Shown one piece after another: positions 1-11,500 of a DNA stretch of 64,000 nucleotides. Position 1 is the stretch's first letter. Every line of letters starts with the position of its first letter. The notes beneath the pieces are model-generated. The model was not told where the DNA came from. It was given only the letters and a program-made list of their open reading frames with translations, and searched no databases. A program made the translations under genes and the position numbers. This stretch comes from Anaeramoeba flamelloides (Eukaryota > Metamonada > Anaeramoebidae): contig JANTQA010000070.1 in the NCBI GenBank assembly GCA_027625915.1, positions 1,493,001 to 1,557,000 of the forward strand, written 5' to 3'.

Positions 1-1002
1 GTGTTTATTGCCCAATTTTTACCTTTAAGAAAAAAAGCCAAATACGGTTTTTTATGGCAAACCTGAACGAAAATCAAAAGTTAAGATCAATTTATTTAAT
101 ATAAAATAAAAGATTTAAGGCAAAATGGTGGATTCAAACAAAACAAGAGTTTTTTATAGTACTCTCTTTTATAAGGTGTTTTTTTTTGAATAGTCTCTTA
201 TTAAAAATTTGTAGAACAAATTGAACTATTTTAGGATCTCAATAAAACTTCTCCTTTATCGATAAGAAAAGAAATTTAAATTGTTTTTGTCAATTTGATT
301 AAAAATAATTGACAAAATTATTCTTTTGGAAAGTGATCTAACAATTCATTTTCCTCAATGTTTTTAATTAAAAACCGTTCAGAACATTCTTTTCTGTTTT
401 ACTTTACTCAGGAATGTTAACTCATAGTTTTTGTCGAAAGAAAAAAATACTTTAAGAGGATTTGGAAAATCTACAAGTTTCGATTTGAGCAGTTTGGATG
501 AAAAAACTAAAAATCAAAAGTGTATTTTAATATTTTCATTCTAAAAAAACACTTAAGAAAATGCTGAATTGAAAGAATACAATTTAAACAAAGAAGAGAT
601 TGAAAACATAAATCAAAAACAACAATAATTGCAAAAAACAAACAATAACCAGATTTAAATTTACAAATTTTCCAACGTTATTTACCTTTCTTTACCAATA
701 ACAGAAATATAGTAAACACACCATTATCACGAATTTCCAAAAATGTTATTATATTCAAAGATTCTAACTCGTGAAGTTACACAAAAATTTCAGAATTAGA
801 TCTAATCTTTTAGTTTTTTCAAAAATCAACAAAATAATTTTTTCCTTTATCTCTTAATTACAAATTAAATCTTACAAAGTTTTAGTATCAAACAAAATCT
901 ACTCTTGTTTTAAAGATGTGTTTTTTTTTTTCAAAATAAAAGCAATAATCCTAATTTGTGACCATTTTTTTACAATTTAGATCAAACTATTTATTTTTTT
1001 TT
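1..1002. other. AT-rich non-coding DNA upstream of the G-alpha gene
   Basis: I see no reading frame with recognisable similarity and no repeat shared with the rest of the window. The last 100 bases before the G-alpha ATG contain T-runs and the sequence TTTACAATTTAG. That could be an acceptor for a 5' UTR intron, but it cannot be proved from sequence alone. Confidence 0.5.
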
Positions 1003-4000
1003 ATGGGTGTTGTCAAATCAAAAGAAAAACAAAAGGAAGCAAAAAGGAACAAACTAATTGAAAAGAAGTTCCGTGAAGAAAAAAAAAAACTTGATAAACA
1101 AGTCAAAATTCTGTTATTAGGTATGGTTTTCATCTTTTAACTTTATCTTTTGTTCTTTATTTTTGTTTTTTTTTTTTTTTTTTCTGTCTCATCTTTTTTT
1201 TTCTTTTTGATCTTGGACACTTTTTCAAAAACTGTTGCTTATGGAATTCTTTAATTACTTCTTCTACTGATTTGCTAACTACAAATTAGCACTTTGGTTC
1301 TTCTTGAATTAGAATTACTGCTCTCACACCTGTGGGTCTGAATATTCAGTTCTCTTTGAAGTTAATAGATGAGATTTTCTTAACAAGTTATTAAAATTGG
1401 TTGGAATTGTTTCCATAAACTTTTTCTCTTCCATTCTTTGTAACAATGTAAAATTTAGAATAAAAAAATATTTGAAAAGGATAAGATCATTTTTTATTTT
1501 AAATTTTAAAAACTCAGTACTCTTGTTTGGAACAGAACTGAATAAAAATAATTTACAAAAAAAAAATTTGAAAAAAGGAAGGAAAAAAGAAAAAGAAACT
1601 TCAAATTTTCAAGTGAAAAATTGCTTGGTTGACTCCAATTTTTTTTTGCCAAACTCAGTTACTAAATTATTCGAAAAATAAATTCGTAAATTTATTTTTT
1701 TATTGAACACCAAAAATGGTGATAAAGTTTCCAAACTCCTCAAGTACAATAAATATTTTATTGATCTGAAAATATATTACTTTGAAGACAAACAACATAC
1801 TTTTCGACCAAAAAGAATATTGGGTCATAATTTAAAATTTAAGGTTTTTTTTCAAAATTTTTGTAGTTTTGTCAAAAACGATTTTTAAAAACTAAATTCT
1901 AAATTTGGCTTGAAAAGGTTTGAAAATCAAAATTTCTTGCTGCTAGTTGTATCCAAATTATTTTCAATCACCATTTAGTTGACTTCAAGTGTACCAATAC
2001 GCTTTATAACAATTTAGATAGCACTCAGTAAAATATCAAAAAAAAAAAAACAATTTGAAATTTGCCATTGTTTTGTTCGTGAATTCATTCAATTTTATGG
2101 ATCATAAAATGTTTACTCTTTTTCATTTGAAATCCTCAAAAAAATCCTAAAATTTGCAATATTTTGAATTTTCTTTGATAGCCATTCTTTTAAATCATTT
2201 TTATTGGCAAAGATATTGTATTTCAATCTTCACAGAGTCCAAAATATGAATAGTCCTTAAAACGGATGAATTAGACAGTTAAAGTAACACTTAAAAAAAC
2301 TTTCAACAAGTACTTTTTTAAAACAGCTTACCTTTTTAAATGACCCATATTTTTAACTTTAACCAGTCACAAAAATTAAACCAATCGTTAAAATATTGAC
2401 CCACTGCAGAGATCAAAAAAAAAAACCGGCCAATAATCTGATAACAACATATAAACAAGAAATAGGGTTTTTTCAATAAAATTTAAAAAGAATTCAGAAG
2501 TTTTTGAAAGAATAAAATACTATTTATTAATTCTACTTTATCCCTTTTAAAGCCTTTGTAATAAAAAAACCAAAAAAAAAAAAACGTGAAACACACCGAT
2601 CGGGCCTTTTGTTTCTATTGTATAGTTGAAAAATAAATTGAACAATATTGTCATTTCTCTTTTTAAAAAAGTATTTGAAAAAACAATGATCAATTAATAA
2701 ACCTTAAATTGGTTATATAATGGTTTTATTAAATTCAATAATTAAAATGATTTTTCCAATAAATAATGATTTTTGAAAAAAAACTTTTGAGAGTTCCACT
2801 AAAATAACATAATGTGCTTGGGCTTGATATCTATTCGAAATGTATATAAAGATACTAATTGAACATTCTAAAAAATATTTTCAATTCCTGAAAATATCAA
2901 CAAAAAAAAAAAAAATAAAAAGGGACTGGAGACTCTGGTAAATCAACAATTGTCAAACAAATGCAAATCCTCTATAAGGGGGGATTTCAAGAGAAGGAAA
3001 TCGAGCAATACAGGAAAGCAATCCGCACACAAATCAAAGGCTATATTAAAGTACTTATTCGCGGGTGTAATGAAAGTGGCTTTGCCTTACTCGAAGAAAA
3101 CCAAACCTGTGCAGAAGATTACCTAAGGACGGTAAAGAAAAACAACCCTGAAATTTCAGAGCAAAACAAAAATGATATTATAAAACTTTGGGCAGACCCC
3201 GCATTAAAAAAAGCTTACGAAATACATGACCAATTCCAATTACCAAATGTGGCAAAATAGTATGCTTCTTATTTCTTTATTCCCTTTTTTGGTTATTTGT
3301 TCATTCCTGGGAAATTAATTTCTTTTTATATTTTTCATGACACTTATTTTCATTACAAATTAAAAATACAGTTTTTTGGATAAGACAGAAGAAATTGCAA
3401 AACAAGATTTTAATCCTAATGAGAAAGATATCCTTAACTGTAGAATTTCAACCATTGGCGTGAAAGAAATTCAATTCCAAGTCAAAGATGATAATTGGAG
3501 GTAACTAGATCCATTTTTTTTTTTTTTTTTTTATATTCCTATCCAAATCCTATTGATATATTCTTATTAAATATAATATTAATTTGGTTCGTTATAATCT
3601 ACAAAAGTAAATCTGTCATTTTTCATAATTGGGACAGTTTATTTTATTAAAATATTCCACAAGAATTTAACTTCAATTTAAAAATTAAATTAATTTACCA
3701 ACAAGGTAGTCTTTGTTGATTTTTATGTAAACTTTTAATAGTTGGATTATTTACAAATGTTGATCAAATTTAATAATTTTTTTTTTTGTTAAATTAAAAT
3801 CCTGTTCGATCTACTACAAAAAAATTGAGAAACTTTTTTATTTTTGTTTAGTGTTAATTAGAAGAGGCGATTCAACAAAATTACATCCTATTGTACGTTA
3901 GTTTTTTTTAAAATTTTTGAAATTAAAAGAAAATTTTTGAAATTTTCTGTTTATTTCCCAAATTCAAAAAAACCGCCGTTAGCTTTTCCTGAGTTTAAAA

Positions 4001-5828
4001 GAATAGAGTACAATCTTTGATTTTTCTCTGTTCTTTTGAATTCTGGAAAACATCTGATATGTTTTCTTGATTTTTCTGTTTATTTTGACAATCGATAGAT
4101 TTTCGTTAGGTTTTTTTGAGTTTTCTATTTATTTAGAAAATCAATAGATTTTCGTTAGGTTTTTTTTACTTTTCGAAATAAAATAGAAAACTCAAAAAAA
4201 CCTAGAACACTAAACAAATAAAACAAAAAAACCCAAGAAAACCTAGACACTTCATAAATAAAACAGAAAACCTCAAAAAAACCTAGAAAACTTCACAAAT
4301 AAAATAGAAAACCTCAAGAAAACTGCCGTTAGGTTTATTTCGTAAATTAAAAAAAACCCGAGAACTCTACGGCACTCTACGACACTTTCTTAAATACTAA
4401 GCTGGTGTTTAGATTTTTTTTATCCTAGCTACAATCTAGACAAGATTATAACTAATAAGAATAACTTTTCTTTATGAAAAGGCGAAAAGAAAAAAAAATT
4501 ATTTACAAACAAAGACCAGAAAAAGAGAAAGAAAAGCAAGAAATAAAAGAGATTCTTTATTGGTAAGGGTTAAGTGCTCAAGAGCCCTTAAACTATTAAA
4601 GAGAGAGTTTTGAAGTGACTAAATTTGTGACTCCTAATTCAAAGAGTAGTCAAAAGAACCTTTTAATTACAGTCATTAGAAGTATTTTAAACTCAATTTA
4701 GTTTTCTGAAATAAAAGAGATTCAAAAAAATAACAAAAAAAAAGACAAAAACATTATTAAAAAGTTTTGGTTTGCTTCCCGAGTGTTGAACAGGCTTGGT
4801 GGTTTTCTTTTATGTCAACTTTATCGTAAATTTCTCAATCACCACCATCATTTTCTCCTAGTTTATGTAATACTGTTGTTTACAAATGTTGATCACTTGA
4901 ACAAGAAATTTTTACCGTACTAGTCGGAAGTTAATTCCAGTAAAAGGCAATTGCAAATAGGAAGAAACTAAATTGTCAGCACTATTTCTCCTCTTCAATC
5001 CTTTACTAACCAAATAAGAATATTTCAATTGATTATTTTTCTTCTCTCGGCTTTTTAATGAAAAAAAAAAAGAAAAAAAAAAAACAAAATTAAAAGAGAA
5101 AAAAAAGAAAGTGAAAAAATCATCAAAATTCAGAAACTTTTCAATAATAGGAAATACCATAAGAGGTTAATAACACTTTTTTGGTTTTCTGATACAATGG
5201 TATTTATATATATATAACGATTAAATATATTTATTGTTTTGGGATATTTATTTTTTTAAAAACCACAATTTACATCCAAAATCATTTACATCTTTTCCAA
5301 TTACCAAACATACAATATATATCACAATACAAATATACAAATATATTACTATATACAAATAGGCTTGTAGATGTTGGTGGGCAAAGAAGCGAAAGAAGAA
5401 AATGGATGCATCAATTTGAAGATATCGATATTTTAATTTTTGTCATTGCTGTTAGCGAATATAATTTATCTCTTTATGAAGAGCAAACAGTCAACCGAAT
5501 GCATGAAAGTTTGAGTGTTTTTCAAAAAACAACAAAAAATGATTTTTTAAAAAAAAAAAACATTGTATTATTATTTAACAAAGTCGATCTCTTCAAAGAA
5601 AAAATTAAAAAAATACCACTTACTGTTTGTTTCCCAGAATACACTGGCAAACAAGAATTTGAAGCATGTGGTGACTATATTCAAAAGAAATTTATAAAAG
5701 TTGCAAAGAAAAGAAAGGGTAGAACAATCAAATGCCATTATACCTGCGCAACAGACACAAATCTGGTAAATTTTTGTTTCATTTCTATATTTTACATTAA
5801 TTATTTCATCTCATCATCATCTTACATC

Positions 5829-5880
<52 letters not shown>

Positions 5881-5979
5881 GCCGTTTTTTTTTTTTATTG
5901 ATAAATTTAATAGATGAAAAATGTTATTGCAGAAGTCATGAATTCAGTCACTGCTGGCCATATCCAAGTATATTTTTAA
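1003..5979 (+). CDS. Heterotrimeric G protein alpha subunit, 5 exons, 350 aa
   Basis: Exons are 1003-1120, 2923-3259, 3372-3500, 5363-5765 and 5914-5979; every join keeps phase and all introns are GT-AG. The product is a GTP-binding switch that couples membrane receptors to effectors at the inner plasma membrane. It starts with MG (possible N-myristoylation) and a basic helix. The P-loop GTGDSGKST is at residues 40-48, with Asp where animal subunits have Glu43. The switch I arginine and threonine are R176 and T179 (motif RISTIG). Switch II is DVGGQRSERRKW at 198-209 with catalytic Gln202. The base-recognition motifs are NKVD at 267-270 and TCATDT near the C terminus. The length equals the family norm. 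The tail ends HIQVYF, without the Cys at -4 that pertussis toxin modifies, so it is not a classic Gi-type tail. Introns are 1802, 112, 1862 and 148 bases. The start at 1003 is the only ATG that gives the MG-basic N terminus. Confidence 0.93.
3895..4388. repeat. Modular hairpin repeat R1, copy a (in G-alpha intron 3)
   Basis: This stretch alternates AT-rich inverted segments with short blocks such as CGTTAGGTTTTTT, AAAACCTAGAACACTTCAC and TTTTGAATTCTGGAAAAC. The same blocks recur in four other copies (9153-9551, 12157-12625, 39054-39321, 43140-43524). The right end reads CTCTACGGCACTCTACG, the reverse complement of the family decamer GTGCCGTAGA. Arms such as CGTTAGGTTTTTTTGAGTTTTCTATTT pair with AAATAGAAAACTCAAAAAAACC further on. 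No coding capacity is visible. It lies wholly inside the third intron of the G-alpha gene. Confidence 0.8.
5829..5880. repeat. ATT trinucleotide microsatellite in G-alpha intron 4
   Basis: About 17 uninterrupted ATT/TAT units fill a third of the 148-base last intron, between the donor at 5766 and the acceptor AG ending at 5913. The length is likely to vary between strains. Confidence 0.95.
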
Positions 5980-8536
5980 TTGAATAATTTATAAAAAAAT
6001 AACTTTACAAATAAATGTGTAACATAAATTTTTGTCTTTATCAAAAATTATATTTAAGAAGATAGAAAAACAATTCATTCTTTTTAATTAATTACTGTTT
6101 CTTTTTTTTCTAAATTATTTATTTTTGATATAAAAATAACCATTGTAACAGAAATACAGAAACCTAACAATATTTTTCATTGAAAACTTTTTTTTATTGT
6201 TCTGTAATTGTTTCTTTTCTTTTTTATTTTTCCAATGATTAATTCATTTAGAAGAAAAAAATGATTCCTTTTGAAAAGATTGATATATAGAATTTGCTTA
6301 TTTTTTTATTAACTTTTTCAAACTTGACCTTCAAATTTTCACTATTATGAGGGATTATCAACAGTTTTATTTAAAAACAATTACATTTCAATTTTTAGAA
6401 TTATTTGAGACTTTTATATAAAAAATAAATAAATAAATAATATTTTCCACATGTTTTCTTTTTATTTTCACAGTTTTTAATTTTCTAACATCAACGATTT
6501 ATCTTTTTTCTTTCTCAATGATTTTTTTTAAGGATTTGATTTTTTATCATTACAAAAAAAAATTTTTTGAACAAGGAAAGACAAAAAAAATACTGTTTCC
6601 AAATGAACAGAACTAAAATAAAATTCACCCCCTTTTTTTTTTTTTTTTTGGCAAAGTTAAAACAGTTAAAAGAATCTCAAATATCAAACTTTCATACAAA
6701 TTGGAAATAATTTTGATTTTTGGAAAAATATGTAAAACATTTTTTCATTTTTTTCTTTCATGTCTGGAATTACACAACCTCTTTTTTTTCCATCAAAATT
6801 TTTTTTGAAAGGTTGAAAATTAGGTGAAATTTAAGTTTTTTGTTCAAAAGTACTCAGATAAAATTAGTTGATGGTTTCTAACCATTGATCAATTTTCCTT
6901 ATAGAATTTTAAAAAAATTTGCAAATACATTTTTTTGTTAGGCCCATCTCCAAAATTTTTGACATATAATTTTTTATTAGAGTGGATAATTATTCTTTTA
7001 TTTTTTTTTGTGATATATGTAATTGGGAAATAATAACTAACAATACAATTAATGAATGATTCTAATGTTGTATACCTATATAATTCATTAAAAAAGATAT
7101 TTTTTCAAAAATTATATCTGTAAGTTTAAAAAATTTTAGAATTAGTATTTCGATTTAAATATTGTAGAAGTTAAAGGTTCGAAGATCGACGGGAACTAAA
7201 TTTCATTTTATATATTTTTTCAATATTCTTCCAATTAAAAAAAATAAATTATGATATTTTAAAAACATGTTGTAAAGATGTTATAAACTTAAAAATGTTA
7301 TCAACCTTTATTAAATTTAATAATAACTACTATGTTATCATTTACAATGGAAAAAAGATATTAAAAAATTAGTAAAATACAATAAACTTGTATAAACAAA
7401 TATTTTTTTAAAAAATATTGAAAAAATCATCAAAAAAAAAAAAGGCAATTTTGTTATAAAAATGTTATATAGATGTTATACGTGTTCTTTTTTCTAATAT
7501 TAAAACCCGTTGGTTCAATTTGTCATTTTTTTTTTAGAATTTTCAGAAATACAATTTATTGAAATTCAAAAGTTTTTTGTTTTGAAATTTCAATCTAATA
7601 ATCATTTTTTTTTCCAGGTTTTTGAACAAGCCAAAGTATATTGGAGTGAGTATACATAGGGAAGTTGTATTGTTTTGTATTCAATATATTGATTTCATAG
7701 TAAAATACACAAATCCCCTTTCCTGATCTAATATTTAGAAAATCGAAAAATTGAAATTTCAAATTATAATTCACTTTAAACATGAAATCTATTTTCAATT
7801 ATTGAATTTTGTCCCCCCCTTTGTCAAACTAGTTCGGTTGGTGGGATATTTATAATTTTTTTATTATTTCTAACTGTTCATTGAATTCTTGTACATTAAT
7901 TCATTACCATCAGGATGATTTCCAATCGAGATTAACCTTTGAAATTGTAGTTTATTTCTAAACAAAAATTCTAAATTCCCCCATTTTATTAAAAAATATT
8001 TTTCAATATTAGTATTACTTTTATTTTTAGAACCTTTTATCATAAAGTTTCAAAAAATTATGGTACGCGAGTAGAATCATGTCGAAAAAATTATCACTTT
8101 TTTCACAAATCCAAAACTTATTAGAAAATCCAACATTTATTAAGAGTATACCTGATCAGTTCTGAACCTCTAAACTACTAAAATCATTTTTTTTTTTTCA
8201 TTGAAAAATTTTTGTTTATTTATTTTTTTAAAAAAAAAAAAATTGTTAAATATCGTGCATTAGAAGCAAACAAATTGTAATAATGAAAACAAAACTTTTA
8301 AATAAGAATATTTTCTTTTATTTATTTATTAATAATATTGTTTTAAGATTCAAAAAAAAAAAGAATCAAATATTATTTATACAAAACATTCTTTTTTTCT
8401 TTCAAACATTAATATAAATTTCTTTTTTCAAGGAATTATTAATTTTTTCTTTAAAAAATCAAAAAGTAAAAAAAAAAACAAAAATGTATTATTATGAAAA
8501 ATAATCAGTTATACTGCCAAAAAAATGTGTATTAAT
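5980..8536. other. Intergenic AT-rich stretch between convergent G-alpha and Rh genes
   Basis: This is the shared 3' side of two genes that point at each other. I see homopolymer runs, an ATAA tract near 6420 and several imperfect GTTATAAA/ATGTTATA words at 7260-7480. I see no gene and no clear copy of the repeat families described elsewhere. Short open frames here have no recognisable similarity. Confidence 0.5.
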
Positions 8537-11500
8537 CTAGTTGTTGCCTTTATGAAAATTAAAGTTATTATAATTATATGAAGTACGATTGTGATTACGA
8601 TTATGATTATGGTTATGCTTTGTATCATTTTTTTTCAAAGATCCCCATACTTTTATTTCTTTTTCTAAAGTGGTTTCAATTTTTGTGGATTGATAAGTTC
8701 TACTAGACAAATTCACATTACTTAAAGGCAATTCCAACCTTGTTGTTAAAAATATTAGAATCTTGCTTGACACAGTACCCCAGATCCAAGCAACAATAAA
8801 GGTTACTAACATTCCAATTATTTGAATAAGGGGTTGTTTTGATCCAGCGGGGAAACCTTTGCTCAGATTGTAAACCTTTGAATCGTTTGATCGAAGAACA
8901 ACGATGCACGAAATAGCTGTAACTATCCCACCAACAAATCCTAAATTAAAAAAAAAAGAATTTAAAAATGTATAGAATAAATAATAAAATGAAAGTTTTG
9001 GTTCAACATCTATTTTAAAGTTAAGAAATTACATAAATTATCTTAATAGATATTCTTATTTTATGAATAAAAATAAATCACAATTTTGTCAATTGTGTAA
9101 AATAAATAAAGATTTAGATATCATTGAAGATTTGGATCATTTTCTCTGTGATCGTGTCGTCAAGTGCCGTCAAGTGCCGTAGAGTGCCTAGCCTTTCCAG
9201 AATTCAAAAGAATGGAGAAAAAATCAAAGATTTTGCTCAATTCTTTTAAATTCTGGAAAAGCTAAGGGCAGTTTTTTTTAAATTTAAGAAATAAAAAGAA
9301 AATTAAAGAAATCTTCTTTTAATTTCTAAAATTAAAAAAAAAAACCTAACGAAAAGTGCCGTAGAGTGCCGTCAAGTGCCCAGGTTTTCTTTAGGTTTTC
9401 TGTTTTATTTGTTGCTTCTATCGATTTTAGTTATGTTTTTTTTACTTTAGAAATAAACAGAAAATTTTAATAAATTTTCGGTTTATTTCGAAAGTAAAAA
9501 AAACCTAGAACACTTCACAAATAAACAGAAAACTCAAGAAAACCTAACGGCAAATAAGTGTAATTTTAAACTCCTCCCTTAAATTACAATAAAAAAAATA
9601 AAATGAAAGTTTTTATTTAAAAAGTTAATCCATAAAAATTTTTTTTTCGAATATATTTTTTTTAAAATAATTAATTAGTAAACAAAATCCCAATATAGGT
9701 AATCCAAATAATAGTTTTTAGATATGACAAATTCTTTAAAGATGTTTTTATTCTTTTTTTAAAAAATCGAAATAACAACATTTATATCAAAATTATTTTT
9801 ATTGTTGTTTATCCCAAATTTAACTTCAAAATTTTAATTTTAATTAAATTTGATCTAAATTAATTTATTTTGAAATAAGAATACTGATAAATTCCAATAT
9901 TTTTAAGAAAATTTTGAATTCAATTTCCATTTTTGTAACCTTATAACCACTCCATTTAAAATAACACAAGAGAAAGAATTCTTTTGAAGTTAAACCAAAT
10001 TTACAAAGTTTCTAAAAATTAAACCAATAAAATACTTTAATCAAAGCTAGAGTAAAAAAAATTGTTAAAATCGAAAATGAAATAAAAATTTTCAGATATT
10101 CGTGTGAATTTATCAGTAATAACAAATTTTTTGTAATCAAAATAAAATTTTCAAAATAAACAACTAAGAAAAAGAAAATATATAAAAAAAAAGAATATTT
10201 AAATTGTATCGAGTGATTAGCGTCTTCCATGCAGAGGTATAAAATTGAAACGCGTTGCTAATAAAGGTAAATCACATTAGTGATCCATGGTTCAAATGTC
10301 TCGAAAAAAGCAGGTTAGTAAAATAAACTCTTTTTCAGTTAAAGAGGCCTAGTTTTATTGAAGAAATAGAACATATTCTATGAGTTTAATTCATTATTTC
10401 TTCTCAAAATAAAAATTTCAATTTTTAGATCAAAATCATTTTTTGTCAAATTTAGTAAATTTTTTTTTTTTATTGTTTTGTGATTTTTGCTTTTTTTTTT
10501 TCTTTTCTTTTTTTTTTTTCGAAAAATTAAATTTTTAGAAAAAATGTTTGAAACTCCAAATTAACATTAAGAAAAGTGAGACTCTGTATTTTCTTTTAAA
10601 ATTCAAACATTTACAATTAAAAAAAATCTTGTTGTCAACAATTTTAATTTCATAAAGAAATTGGAAAATTTTGTACGAGACATTCCAATGAAAGGGTACC
10701 AAATTTTTTTTAACATTTTATTTTTTTTTTTTTTTTTGAAATTTTATCGTTTGTCCAGGTATTTCGTTTATGATTATCGACTCTAATACGAAGTTTATTA
10801 TTTCTCTTATTTCTAAATAATCTTAGTTTGGTTGATTCTTAAAAGAAAAGTGAATTTCTTCATTTTTGGCTGGGCACCTTTGAGTGAAATGGATTTCAGT
10901 ACAAAAAGATTATCCTCTTCAATTAAAAATGATCCTTGTATTCATAAAAAATTCAACAATTAGTACTAATTTACGAATCAAATTATTAAGAGACATTTGA
11001 ACCATGGAACAATAACCTAATTTGCCGTCAATAACAACAGATCTTAATTTTAGACTTCTCATTGGTAGAAACTAATCCCTTAAGGTGAATAAAAAATCTG
11101 AACATTTTATCTTTTAAATTAATATTTTTTTTCTTAAACAACCATTTTTAAAAAAGTTGCAATTTTTTTTTTTTTTCAAATTCAAAAAAATAAACAAAAA
11201 TAGTTTATGTTTAAAAGAATTAATTATTAAAAAAACTTATTTTTAAAATAATTATACTTACCAGGAAATAATAAAAACCGTTTTGAAAATTTTTGATTAT
11301 TCTTGTTGTTTAATTGCAAAGTTAATAAATGCCTGAATGATTTTATTCGTGTAAAACCCATTACACCCGATACCAAACCAATTGAAATCGAACCTATATA
11401 AGATAAATAAATGTGTGACACACTTGAAGTTGAAATGGCAGCTTTGAAGAAATTTAATAATAAGAAGAAGAAAAAGTATAAAATCATAATGATGTGGATT

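Noticed and set aside
7150-7200. GGTTCGAAGATC near 7163, resembling a tRNA T-arm
   Set aside because: No pairing T-stem, anticodon arm or acceptor stem can be built around it.
10012-10230. 72-codon minus-strand frame with two hydrophobic stretches in Rh intron 3
   Set aside because: No splice phase links it to the neighbouring exons, its residues are those that any A/T-rich DNA yields, and the Rh fold is complete without it.
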